This document shows positions 1-8,736 of a stretch of DNA of 64,000 nucleotides, one piece after another. How positions within the stretch are numbered: the stretch's first letter is position 1; each line of letters begins with the position of its first letter. Origin of the DNA: an uncultured Faecalicatena sp. (GTDB taxonomy: Bacteria > Bacillota > Clostridia > Lachnospirales > Lachnospiraceae); the NCBI GenBank assembly GCA_948468385.1, contig CAOKHZ010000010.1, positions 1 to 64,000 on the forward strand, given 5' to 3'. Under the pieces are notes generated by a model, which saw only the letters and a list, made by a program, of their open reading frames with translations, searched no databases and was not told where the DNA came from. Both the position numbers and the translations under genes were made by a program.

Positions 1-321
1 ATCAACCACCTTTCTTGGAATTCCTTATATTTGTATTATACAAGAAGCTCCTTTCCTCTACAATTGTAGCAAAAATAAAACACAAAATATATTTTATTCG
101 CAAAAAGAGTTGCTATTCATGGAGAAGTGTTTTAATTGTCCGGGCAGTGGCTTGTGAAGGGTAACGAATCTTTCGTGAAACGGCCCTACACAGCTAGAAA
201 TTTTTCTGGATTTTTCGTTGTCACTGTGCTATGATAAAAACAAATTTCAAGACTGTTCCTGCTTGAAAATTAGGACGTTTTACGTTACTATTCACGGAGC
301 CGTGCGCCGGGAGGGAAAGAG
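1..321. other. Upstream region of the first operon, no gene seen
   Basis: AT-rich leader with no supported reading frame. A possible minus-10 TATGAT lies at 230-235, with only a weak CTGGAT-like box 18 bases upstream. A copy of a short dispersed motif, GTTACTATTCAC, is at 284-295. The ribosome site for the first gene, GGGAGGG, lies at the end. Earlier genes of this operon may lie outside the window. Confidence 0.4.
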
Positions 322-759
322 ATGGGTGAAAATCTTGTAGAATTGCAAAAGCAAGCCGCCTCCACCGTAGATTCACTCCTACACATTACCGAGGACATTG
401 GCAAATATATCATCGCCCCCTATGGGACTAAGGACGGAGCTTTCGTGGAGATTCAATGTCAGATTTTCCTAAAGCGTTGCCAATATCTGGAAAAAGAACT
501 TCTACAGCTTCAAGAGAATTTGGCGTTTTCTCAAAATATGGCATCGCCAATTTCCCAGAACGAAACTTCGTCCCTTGACATTACCCGGCAGATTATCATT
601 CAGAATCTCCAGATTGTGCAGGAAAAGCAGCTTTTGCTCCAGAGTTTCCTCACACATTCCCGGGAGCATGATGCCGTCTCCCAAGAATCCAGGCTGTTGC
701 AAGAACAAACCAAGCTGTTGGAGTTTCAGCGCATCCTTGGGGCTGAAAAAAAACGTTAG
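322..759 (+). CDS. Small coiled-coil protein, first gene of a VWA operon
   Basis: Protein of 145 residues with no signal peptide or membrane segment. Most of it is glutamine-, glutamate- and leucine-rich and should form long helices or a coiled coil, notably around residues 45-65 and 95-140. GGGAGGG precedes the ATG by six bases. The next two genes follow on the same strand after gaps of 48 and 43 bases, so co-transcription is likely. I do not recognise a family. Being cytoplasmic and helical next to a membrane protein and a lipoprotein, it may be a partner of those two; that is inference. Confidence 0.7.
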   Translation: MGENLVELQKQAASTVDSLLHITEDIGKYIIAPYGTKDGAFVEIQCQIFLKRCQYLEKELLQLQENLAFSQNMASPISQNETSSLDITRQIIIQNLQIVQEKQLLLQSFLTHSREHDAVSQESRLLQEQTKLLEFQRILGAEKKR

Positions 760-807
760 AAACCTTGTTTATTCACTACAATTTATATACAGAAAGGATA
801 CATTCAT

Positions 808-1584
808 ATGGAAGATAAAAACCGAATGCCTTCTCCGATCCCGCTTTTGATCGCGACAGTGCTCTATTTGGGACTCACCTTGATTCTGCGGCTTACAAGG
901 GACGACATCATCATCCAACAAGGAATACGGTTCTACCGTACGCTGAACAACGCCGTCTTAATCGTGGGTGCGCCCGTCACGGCCGGCTTCCTGGTTCATT
1001 TCCTGCTGAACTGGAGCAAGCAGCAGAAGCACAAACGCGCACAGGACGAGGAAACCGCCAAACAGCAAGCCGCCCTGGAGGAAGAGGCCTTGGAAAAAGA
1101 ACGGCACCGTGAAATATTGTCCGTCTCGAAAAAGATGGACGCGATGCGGCTCAAGGAAGTGTTGTCCACATACGAGGCAGGAGCCTGGATCCGGCTGGCC
1201 AGACCCATTGCCAAGATCAGGATGCAACTGGACATCATGGACGAATATCAAGAAAAGCTGGTACACCTATTGGAAAACAACGGCGCGGACAGCCTTTCCA
1301 ACACGAACGAGGTTCTCGACCAGGTGGAACAATACCTCTGTAAGAACGTGCGCAAGGTTCTAAATTACATGGACGTCGCGGACGAGGACAATGAACGAGA
1401 CGTGGAACAAGTAAGCCTGCGCCTCGCCGCTTGTCACGAGGAAGGACAGAAATTGCTGCAACAAGTGCAGGAATTCCTCTTTGCCCTGGCGGAATTTTTG
1501 AACAAGCAGGGGGACGATGATAACAGCATGGATATGCTGAACATTTACAAGTCCACGATTCTTTCATCCATCCAGAACGACTAA
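808..1584 (+). CDS. Two-TM membrane protein with long coiled coil
   Basis: Protein of 258 residues. Two hydrophobic segments at about 10-28 and 48-68 form an N-terminal hairpin. A highly charged coiled coil (about 70-125) and a helical C-terminal domain follow. The size and layout loosely recall the XpaC-like proteins found beside TelA and VWA genes in Firmicutes, but I see no decisive motif. The ATG has AAAGGA nine bases upstream. The gene lies between the small coiled-coil protein and the VWA lipoprotein. The topology suggests an inner-membrane anchor with its bulk in the cytoplasm. Confidence 0.7.
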   Translation: MEDKNRMPSPIPLLIATVLYLGLTLILRLTRDDIIIQQGIRFYRTLNNAVLIVGAPVTAGFLVHFLLNWSKQQKHKRAQDEETAKQQAALEEEALEKERHREILSVSKKMDAMRLKEVLSTYEAGAWIRLARPIAKIRMQLDIMDEYQEKLVHLLENNGADSLSNTNEVLDQVEQYLCKNVRKVLNYMDVADEDNERDVEQVSLRLAACHEEGQKLLQQVQEFLFALAEFLNKQGDDDNSMDMLNIYKSTILSSIQND

Positions 1585-1627
1585 AATTTAACACTGGCGC
1601 GGCAAGCGCGCCGAAAAGGAGGAAATT

Positions 1628-3322
1628 ATGTTTGTACGAAAAAGAAAAACGTTACGGGTTCTTGCCATTCTTGCCTCATCCATGCTATTACTGGCCGGAT
1701 GCGGGGGAGACGGCCCGGTCCGAACCGAACGTGACACCGGAAACTTAAGCTACGAAGACGCAAGCACGGAAATAGACTCCATGCTAAAGAAGGTCGATGT
1801 TTCCACCGTGTCCAATCCGAACCTGGACATTTACTCTGACGACCTCTCCGAGGCGGAAGCCCTGGCCGACATTGACACCTTCCCCCTGACGGTGGAAGGA
1901 AACGGGGAAATCAACATTGAAATCGCGGCGGCAACCGAGCTTTCCGCCGAGGCACCCGACGACTGGATCAACATCGTGGCGCAAAATTTTAACAAATCCG
2001 GCCAGACGGTAAACGGAAAGCGTGTTTCCGTCTCCGTCCGCAAGATTACCTCCGGAGAGGTGGTCACTTACATGACCGCTGACGCGTATCACCCCGAAGT
2101 GTACATTCCTTCCAACGCGGCCTGGGGCATGATGCTGAAATCCTCTGGCATTGGCGTGGAGACCCTTTCCGACCGGATTGCTGGCAACACCGCCGGCATG
2201 CTGATCAAGGGCGACGTTTACGATGAATTTTTAGAGAAATACAAGGAGGCCACCGTGGGAAATGTCCTGGAAGCCACGCTGGCCGGGGACTTGACATTTG
2301 CCTACACCAATCCCTACACCTCCAGCACGGGCTTGAACATCCTGACCGCTATGCTGCACTCCTTTGATCCTTCCAACCCGCTCTCGGACACGGCCCAGAG
2401 TAAACTATTGGAATACCAGCGAGAATCCCCGCCGGTAGCTTATACGACCGCTGTTCTGCGCAATCAGGCCTCAAAGGGAATCATCAATGCGATGGTCATG
2501 GAGGAGCAAGCTTATATTAACACGCCGGAACTGGCAAACTACGAGTACATTCCCGCGGGAATCCGCCATGACCACCCAGTATACACGTTCGACTACTGTA
2601 CAGATGAGGAGAAGCAGGCGGCCGCGTTGTTCACGGATTATTGCCTCTCGGATGAAAACCAGAAGCTTGCCACCGAGAAGGGCTTCAACCGTCACGACGA
2701 CTACGAGGCCCAGGATCCGGGGCTGGACGGGACGGGTTACCTCACGGCCCAGAAGGTATGGAAACAAAACAAAAGCGGCGGCAAGCCCATTATCGCCGTG
2801 TTCGTGGCCGACGTGTCCGGTTCCATGGCCGGGGAGCCGCTAAATTCCCTGAAGACCTCCCTCGTGAGTGGTGCCTCGTACATCGGCTCCGAACATTACG
2901 TGGGTCTGGTAAGCTATGCCAACGATGTCACCGTCCACCTACCCATCGAGCAGTTTGACGCCACCCAGAAGGCCTACTTTACCGGCGAGGTAAAGAACCT
3001 GGCGGAAGGCGGCAGTACCGCCACCTATGACGCAGTTTTGGTGGCCCTCGACATGCTTGCCAAGAAAGCCGAGGAAGTTCCCGATGCCAAGCTGATGATG
3101 TTCGTCCTCTCCGACGGGGAGCAGAACGAAGGCTACAGCTTAAGCCGAATCACGCCAATCGTGTCCGGCATGCAGGTTCCCATTTACACCATCAGTTACA
3201 ACTATTATGATGAAAACGGCGAACTTAAGCAACTTTCCGACATTAACGAGGCGGCTTCACTAAATGCCACCAGCGATGATATTTCCAACCAGCTGCGGAA
3301 CTTGTTTAACGCGTCGATTTAA
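1628..3322 (+). CDS. Lipoprotein with solute-binding-like region and VWA domain
   Basis: Protein of 564 residues. A signal peptide ends in the lipobox LLAGC (Cys25), so the protein should be exported and lipid-anchored. Residues about 90-360 resemble an extracellular solute-binding fold (SBP_bac_11-like). Residues about 386-560 are a von Willebrand A domain with an intact MIDAS: DVSGS at 395-399, a Thr near 464 and Asp in LSDGEQ near 496. The fusion suggests a metal-dependent adhesion or scaffolding module on the cell surface rather than transport, because no permease is nearby. AAAGGAGG lies five bases before the ATG. It is the last gene of the three-gene operon, followed by a strong hairpin. 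Ligand and partner are unknown. Confidence 0.85.
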   Translation: MFVRKRKTLRVLAILASSMLLLAGCGGDGPVRTERDTGNLSYEDASTEIDSMLKKVDVSTVSNPNLDIYSDDLSEAEALADIDTFPLTVEGNGEINIEIAAATELSAEAPDDWINIVAQNFNKSGQTVNGKRVSVSVRKITSGEVVTYMTADAYHPEVYIPSNAAWGMMLKSSGIGVETLSDRIAGNTAGMLIKGDVYDEFLEKYKEATVGNVLEATLAGDLTFAYTNPYTSSTGLNILTAMLHSFDPSNPLSDTAQSKLLEYQRESPPVAYTTAVLRNQASKGIINAMVMEEQAYINTPELANYEYIPAGIRHDHPVYTFDYCTDEEKQAAALFTDYCLSDENQKLATEKGFNRHDDYEAQDPGLDGTGYLTAQKVWKQNKSGGKPIIAVFVADVSGSMAGEPLNSLKTSLVSGASYIGSEHYVGLVSYANDVTVHLPIEQFDATQKAYFTGEVKNLAEGGSTATYDAVLVALDMLAKKAEEVPDAKLMMFVLSDGEQNEGYSLSRITPIVSGMQVPIYTISYNYYDENGELKQLSDINEAASLNATSDDISNQLRNLFNASI

Positions 3323-3337
3323 AGATGGTAAAAGTCT

Positions 3338-3370
3338 GGCGGGGATGCAACGCATCCCCGCCTTATTTCA
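3338..3370. terminator. Terminator after the VWA gene
   Basis: Perfect 11-bp GC-rich stem (GGCGGGGATGC with GCATCCCCGCC), three-base loop, then TTATTT. It lies between two convergent genes and may serve both. Confidence 0.8.
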
Positions 3371-3394
3371 TATAAGCATTTCAAGCTACAGACA

Positions 3395-4927
3395 TTACTC
3401 CGTGACCAGGAAATACCAGCTCGTATTGGCACTGCCGCCATCCGCCGTCTGGACGCACCATGCCCCGTCATCGGTGGACGAATTGGATATGCCAAGATAC
3501 AGACCGCTCCATCTGTTTTTAATCTTGTACTGTCCCGTGGAATCCGTGACAATCTCCCACATCTGATTCCATCCGCCATTATATTCATACTGCGAGCAAA
3601 CCGCTCCTTCCTCGGTCGAAAGGGAACCGATTTCCAACACTTTGCCGCTATTGACGTTCGTAATCTTGTAGTATGAGCCGTCCACCTTCTCAAACGTCCA
3701 CCTCTGGCTGTCCCAGTCGTCATACGGGTACTGCTCGATAACGGCCGAATTTTCCACGGATCCGCTTGCGACGTTCAACGATTTTTTGCTGTTACAATTA
3801 TATATCGCAAATGCATTTTCATCACTTAAAAACTTCGGAGCCGTACTGAAAGCATTTAACGCCGAAGTGAATTTCAGCATATTCGTGCCGACCACTTCCG
3901 TCGCGCCCAATATGTACGAATCCGGCAATAACGTGGAGTTTGCCTCCGGCTCCCAATAGAAAATGGCCACGCCCTTGCCGTTTGGAATCGACTTCAAAAC
4001 GTTAATTTCCTTTCTCAACAATTCATAGGCCTTTCCCGGTTCGCTTTCCTTTTCTCCAGTTTCACAAATCATGACCTCTTTCCCGTAACGCTGCACCATG
4101 TCATTCAACGTCACCGACACGCCGTCAATGTCATATCCCAACCAGTAGGGATAATATGACATTCCAATCACGTCCGTCTTGCCCCCGTAAGTATTCAAAA
4201 AATTATCAAAGAACCATGTAAAGTCCGTAACGCTGATGGACGTATGGTTACCCAAATTGGCCAAATGCGTGACCACCTTGGTATTCGGGCTTACCGCCTT
4301 TACCGCGTCATATCCACTGTTCAGATATGCCGTCATCTGCTCCATGTTCGTCGTGCTGTCGCCATACGGATATAACAAGCCGCCGTTTATTTCATTTCCC
4401 ACTTCCACCCATTTCGGGTAAATTCCCTTGTTGGCAAGCTCCGTCATAACATAATATGTATAGTCATATACGTACTTCTCCAATTCTTTTGCCGTGGCAT
4501 CCTTCCACTGCTCCGGAATATCCTGATACTGCGGGTCGGCAAAATGGTCACTATAATGCAACACCAAATTAATGTCCATACCCAGTTCATTTGCACGTTC
4601 CGCAGTATATAAGACACCGGCTATATCCGCATAGCCCAAATAACAAGTCTGCCCGTTATCCTTCGTCCATTGGAAACTTGGATCAGGATTTACAAAAGCC
4701 CTTATCCGCACCGCCTCGACACCCTTGTCCTTCAGCAATTGCAGCGCGTCTTTCTGTACGCCATTATCGTCAACCCATACCACGCCCTGATTTTCCAACT
4801 GGTTCAACCAGCCTACATCCGCGCCATATGTAACGCCGTCACTAGCTTCCACAGTCTGACAGTGAATCCCCAAAACAGCCACGATTGTCAGTAAAAATGC
4901 CGTAAACATCATCCTTAATTTTTTCAT
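3395..4927 (-). CDS. Secreted GH53 endo-beta-1,4-galactanase with ricin-type lectin domain
   Basis: Protein of 510 residues. The signal peptide (about 1-28) has no lipobox, so the enzyme should be released or cell-associated. Residues about 33-360 are a GH53 barrel with the two expected catalytic glutamates: E179 in VGNE (acid/base) and E289 in ICETG (nucleophile). Residues about 370-508 form a ricin B/CBM13-like domain with QxW-type repeats (QRW, NQMW, TSW). GH53 enzymes cut beta-1,4-galactan of type I arabinogalactan. This is the last gene of the galactan operon and the only one for an extracellular enzyme, so it probably supplies oligosaccharides to the transporter upstream. Confidence 0.93.
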   Translation of the reverse strand: MKKLRMMFTAFLLTIVAVLGIHCQTVEASDGVTYGADVGWLNQLENQGVVWVDDNGVQKDALQLLKDKGVEAVRIRAFVNPDPSFQWTKDNGQTCYLGYADIAGVLYTAERANELGMDINLVLHYSDHFADPQYQDIPEQWKDATAKELEKYVYDYTYYVMTELANKGIYPKWVEVGNEINGGLLYPYGDSTTNMEQMTAYLNSGYDAVKAVSPNTKVVTHLANLGNHTSISVTDFTWFFDNFLNTYGGKTDVIGMSYYPYWLGYDIDGVSVTLNDMVQRYGKEVMICETGEKESEPGKAYELLRKEINVLKSIPNGKGVAIFYWEPEANSTLLPDSYILGATEVVGTNMLKFTSALNAFSTAPKFLSDENAFAIYNCNSKKSLNVASGSVENSAVIEQYPYDDWDSQRWTFEKVDGSYYKITNVNSGKVLEIGSLSTEEGAVCSQYEYNGGWNQMWEIVTDSTGQYKIKNRWSGLYLGISNSSTDDGAWCVQTADGGSANTSWYFLVTE

Positions 4928-4964
4928 TTTAGCACCTCCTGCATCATTTTCAATTCAGCATTTC

Positions 4965-5186
4965 TCAGCCGTCCATTTCCTCAAATCGAAACCGTTTTCC
5001 CATAGCACGGTAACGAAACCGCACCATTTCGTTTTTCTTCAGTACGTCTTCCTCGCTGCCGCAATACTGGCACCGAATGCAGTAAAATTCTTCTTTTTCC
5101 GCGTCATAAAACATGTCGATGTCCAAATCCCGCATGAAGCAGGACGGGCAACGGTAGTTTAATCTGCCTTTTCCAGCCTGAGCCAT
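4965..5186 (-). CDS. Small zinc-ribbon protein
   Basis: Protein of 73 residues with CPSC near the N-terminus and CIRCQYC about 20 residues later, a probable zinc ribbon. I chose the ATG at 5186 because GGAGGTG lies about eight bases upstream; this start overlaps the end of the DUF3863-like gene by 28 bases and implies translational coupling. Function is unknown. It is embedded in the galactan operon, but such small ribbons are often nucleic-acid or protein-binding accessory factors, so a link to sugar use is not established. Confidence 0.75.
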   Translation of the reverse strand: MAQAGKGRLNYRCPSCFMRDLDIDMFYDAEKEEFYCIRCQYCGSEEDVLKKNEMVRFRYRAMGKRFRFEEMDG

Positions 5187-6991
5187 GTGGTAAACACCTC
5201 CTTCTCGCGCAGCACGCCAGTATATCCCAACGTGAACATGGGACTGAAAGCATATCCTTCCTTCACGTAACCAAATTTGTCCCTTCCTTCGGCCTCCATG
5301 GACACGCGGGTGCAAATTGGCGGCAACACGCAGGCCACCTCCTCCGCCCCGACGGCTGACAGCTCGCGGCACTTGTATTCATAGGCAATCTCTTTCGTCC
5401 CTTTTTCATTCGTAACGGACAACGATAGCGACGTCATGTCCTCGGCATATTCCGTCGTCCCGTAGCATCCCACCATGTACTCATTGATGGTGACGCACAC
5501 GTCCGGGTTTGACATTTCCAAAATCTCCCGGTCACAGCGAATCACGACGCTGCCTTCCTCAAACGTAAAACGCGTTTGTAATTTCACGCTTACGTCTGAA
5601 AACTCGACATCTACCGCGTCCAACGTCAACACGACGCGTCCTTTTTGCCTCTCGCATCGTGCCTTTGTCCGGCATAGGCACAAGTCCACCTCCTCCCTGC
5701 CATAAATGACTTTGGCACTGCGGACGGTTCCTTCCCCCGCATAGTGCGTGAAATACCCCGCCCTATATTTTTCCTGGATCAAGAACGGATACGACGCGTC
5801 CGTGACATGCGCCGTGCCTATCCCTACCGGCCAGTTTAACTTTGCCACGTAAGGACGCAAGTCCACGATGGCACCGCCCTGGTCCATGTTGACGCCAACC
5901 CGCATATAGGGATCCGTATACCAGAACAACTGCTTGTCACTTCCGTACAAAATGTCCCGCCACAAAGCCACCTCGGGAGCCGTGTAGGTTTTCTTCTCCC
6001 GATAGTAATCGGCAAACTCCGCCATGGTCATGTCCACAAGCTTCCCCTGCTTTTTTAATTCTCCATAATATTTGCAGCCGTCGTCATACGACTTTAACAG
6101 CAACTCATACGGAGCCTCCCAGCGTCCCATCTTGTTCATCCAGCCGGGTCCGACGAACATCATGTTGTAGGAATACCCTTCGTTGAACCTCGCCTGATAC
6201 CGATACTGGTCAATCAGATTATATAAATACGGATACTCCCAGGTCTTGCTGTCATAAATCATGCCCCGCAGGACGTTTTGCGGATGCGTCCCGAAATTCG
6301 AGCCGTTTCCGTCATAACAAGCCAACAAGTCCCGGCTCAAGTGCGGTATCGCGACAATTCCGGAGTCCTCCTCCTCGCTCGCCGCCGGGGCGTGCGTGTT
6401 GGCCTTCGATGGAATCCATGGTGCCCACGGGCCGCCGTCCATAAACGTATACCACGAATTATTGCAGGTGTGGTACGCCTTTGGTCCTTCCTCCCAGCAA
6501 GTGGCCACCGCACATTTCACGCCCGGATACTGTTCCTTAATATAATTTATCAACTCCGCGTCCATGTAGTAGGAACCCGTTGACTGCGGATAAAACCCGA
6601 AAATGTCATGGAATTTTTCAAACACGTCGCCTACGATGGCCTTTTTGTCCTCCATCGAAAACATCCAGATACAAAAATCTTTCGTCTTATATTTGTCCCT
6701 GAACTCCTCGCAAGGCAAGCCTAACAAGGACAAGGCAATCTCATCGCCGTAAACCTCGTGATGCTCTTTTGCCAAGGACACCGCCTCCTCGTTAAAAAGC
6801 GAGGCGTACGTCATCTGTATCGTGGTCTTCAGGCCATATTTGTGGGCGCACTCCTGCTGCGTCTTAAAAATGTCCAGGCTTTCCGTCAAAAGCCCCTCGT
6901 CCTTCATGTCCTCGGCCTTCCCCTGCCCGGTCACCTTTTGGGAATATTCCGGCACCATCTCCGGCCGATGTATGATATTTAAAGCAAACAC
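5159..6991 (-). CDS. DUF3863/DUF3864-like carbohydrate-operon protein
   Basis: Protein of 610 residues without signal peptide. The N-terminal two-thirds reads like a beta/alpha-barrel of the polysaccharide-deacetylase or glycoside-hydrolase type: it has HYS/YMD-type strand ends, a Trp-rich MDGGPWAPW segment and GPGWMNKMGRWEAPYELL. The last third is beta-rich. The pattern matches the DUF3863/DUF3864 proteins known from gut Bacteroidetes and Firmicutes carbohydrate loci, as far as I can recall. The start is GTG with AAAGGAG five to six bases upstream. It lies between the permease gene and a zinc-ribbon gene in the galactan operon. The substrate and reaction are not known; an intracellular role on a galactan-derived oligosaccharide is inferred. 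Confidence 0.65.
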   Translation of the reverse strand: MFALNIIHRPEMVPEYSQKVTGQGKAEDMKDEGLLTESLDIFKTQQECAHKYGLKTTIQMTYASLFNEEAVSLAKEHHEVYGDEIALSLLGLPCEEFRDKYKTKDFCIWMFSMEDKKAIVGDVFEKFHDIFGFYPQSTGSYYMDAELINYIKEQYPGVKCAVATCWEEGPKAYHTCNNSWYTFMDGGPWAPWIPSKANTHAPAASEEEDSGIVAIPHLSRDLLACYDGNGSNFGTHPQNVLRGMIYDSKTWEYPYLYNLIDQYRYQARFNEGYSYNMMFVGPGWMNKMGRWEAPYELLLKSYDDGCKYYGELKKQGKLVDMTMAEFADYYREKKTYTAPEVALWRDILYGSDKQLFWYTDPYMRVGVNMDQGGAIVDLRPYVAKLNWPVGIGTAHVTDASYPFLIQEKYRAGYFTHYAGEGTVRSAKVIYGREEVDLCLCRTKARCERQKGRVVLTLDAVDVEFSDVSVKLQTRFTFEEGSVVIRCDREILEMSNPDVCVTINEYMVGCYGTTEYAEDMTSLSLSVTNEKGTKEIAYEYKCRELSAVGAEEVACVLPPICTRVSMEAEGRDKFGYVKEGYAFSPMFTLGYTGVLREKEVFTTWLRLEKAD

Positions 6992-7041
6992 AATTCTCCT
7001 TTCCGGGGAAGTGACTGCGAATCACAAACCCTCTCGCCTTC

Positions 7042-7863
7042 TCACCCTTTCACCGCGCCCGTCATGCCTTGCACGAAGCTCTTCTGCAATGCGAAAAACA
7101 CAACAAGTGTCGGCAGCGTAGAAATCAGAACGGCCATCATCAGCATGCCATAATCAATGTAATGTCCCGTAATCATGTTGGAAATCATCATCGGCAATGT
7201 CTGGGCACGATTGTCAGACATAATCAATCTCGCCCACATATAGTTATTCCACGCATTCATAAAGGTAATGGTGGCTCCCGCCGCATAAGTCGCCTTCATC
7301 GTCGGCACGTACATTTTAAAGAAAATGCCAAGCTCCGACTCCCCGTCAATCCGCGCCGCCTCGATGATGTCCTTTGGGAACGTCCGGCTGTTCTGCCGAA
7401 ACAGCATGATTAAAAACACGGTGGACACGGATGGCAGGATGAATCCCAACGTCGTGTTCAAAAGTCCCAGCTTCGCATAAGACTGATAGAGCGGCAGCAT
7501 CGTCGCCACGAAGGGAATCATCATGGTCAGCATCAAAAGTCCAAACAGCCGGTCCTTTACCTTGTCATGGTAAATCTCAAATCCATATCCCGCAATCGAA
7601 CACACGATGATGGATGCAATCGTGCAGACAACGGAATATTTCACCGTGTTCCAGCTTGCGCCAAACACGTCATAGTGCTCGGCAAGCGTGCGAAAATTCT
7701 CGACCATGTTCTTCCCCGGCAACAGTACGCCGCTTACGATGTCAACGCTGGTATTGGTGGCCGCGATCAACACCCAAAATAACGGGAACACGCAAAACAA
7801 ACTGAAAATTGTCAGTATCACATTTTTAATTCCTCGGCCTACCCAGTATTTTGTTTTATTCAC
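7042..7863 (-). CDS. CUT1 sugar ABC permease (MalG/GanQ type)
   Basis: Inner-membrane permease of about 273 residues with six hydrophobic segments and the EAA-type coupling loop (EAARIDGESELGIFFKMYVP), which contacts the ATPase. Two GTG codons are possible starts. I chose 7863, with AGGTG six bases upstream; it overlaps the preceding permease gene by eight bases. It forms the transporter with the next permease and binding protein, presumably for galacto-oligosaccharides because GH53 genes flank it. No ATPase is encoded here; CUT1 systems in Firmicutes commonly share an MsmX-type ATPase. Confidence 0.92.
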   Translation of the reverse strand: MNKTKYWVGRGIKNVILTIFSLFCVFPLFWVLIAATNTSVDIVSGVLLPGKNMVENFRTLAEHYDVFGASWNTVKYSVVCTIASIIVCSIAGYGFEIYHDKVKDRLFGLLMLTMMIPFVATMLPLYQSYAKLGLLNTTLGFILPSVSTVFLIMLFRQNSRTFPKDIIEAARIDGESELGIFFKMYVPTMKATYAAGATITFMNAWNNYMWARLIMSDNRAQTLPMMISNMITGHYIDYGMLMMAVLISTLPTLVVFFALQKSFVQGMTGAVKG

Positions 7864-8734
7864 GCCGGTCACCTACTTTCATCTGTATCATGGCCATCGC
7901 TCCCACCACAATCAAAATCACCATGGAAAGCGCACATGCGTAGCCAAAATTAGGCACGCCGTTGAACGCAAGGCCATAGATATAATGGGCAATTGGCATC
8001 GTCGCGTTTCCTGGTCCGCCGTTTGTCAGGTTGACAGACTCATCATAGACCTGAATCGCTGCATTAACGGACATGACGATTGTAAACACCATGGTCGGTT
8101 TGAGCATCGGAAGCGTGATTTGAAAGAATTGCTGCAGTCCCGTCGCCCCATCAATCTTGGCCGCCTCGTAAATCGTCGAATCAATGGACTGTAATGCCGC
8201 CAGATAAAAAATCATCTGGTATCCAAGCATCTTCCATACCCTGACCATCATCAGTATGATCCTCGCGCTGCTCGGGTGACCGAGGAAATTATAGCCGTTT
8301 TCTAAAATTCCCAGATTCATTAAGACCGAATTCACAAATCCGTCCGCGGCAAACAAGGAACGGAAAATAACCGCGCTCGCCACCATGGACACCGCTGCCG
8401 GGACGAAAATGCATGTGCGGTAAATTCCTTTCAATTTCAGCTTTGGATCATTTAAAAGCACCGCCATGATAACGGCAAGTGCCAAAATTAAAGGCACCGT
8501 GACAACCACGTATTCCAATGTTATTTTTAAAGCGTCAATACAGCGGGAATCCCGAATGATCCGTGTAAAATTGGTAAGTCCCGTAAACGTCATATTTCCG
8601 GTTCGCCCGGACTGAAACGACATAATCATCGCCTGTATGATTGGCACAAAATTCATAATGACAATGAGAACCACGGCGGGTGCCAAAAACGCCCAGCCGA
8701 CCAGATTCTCTTTCTTTCTCATAGTAAGCTTCAT
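7856..8734 (-). CDS. CUT1 sugar ABC permease (MalF/GanP type)
   Basis: Permease of about 292 residues with six hydrophobic segments and the EAA loop EAAKIDGATGLQQFFQITLP. The ATG at 8734 has GGAG eight bases upstream; an upstream GTG at 8740 overlaps the stop of the binding-protein gene and is too close to that site. It overlaps the next permease by eight bases. Its partner is the MalG-type protein, with the lipoprotein at 8737-10095 delivering the sugar. Confidence 0.92.
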   Translation of the reverse strand: MKLTMRKKENLVGWAFLAPAVVLIVIMNFVPIIQAMIMSFQSGRTGNMTFTGLTNFTRIIRDSRCIDALKITLEYVVVTVPLILALAVIMAVLLNDPKLKLKGIYRTCIFVPAAVSMVASAVIFRSLFAADGFVNSVLMNLGILENGYNFLGHPSSARIILMMVRVWKMLGYQMIFYLAALQSIDSTIYEAAKIDGATGLQQFFQITLPMLKPTMVFTIVMSVNAAIQVYDESVNLTNGGPGNATMPIAHYIYGLAFNGVPNFGYACALSMVILIVVGAMAMIQMKVGDRRE

Positions 8735-8736
8735 AA

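Noticed and set aside
4965-5372. A longer 135-residue version of the zinc-ribbon protein
   Set aside because: The first 62 residues are a shadow of the DUF3863-like gene; the ribosome site supports the start at 5186.
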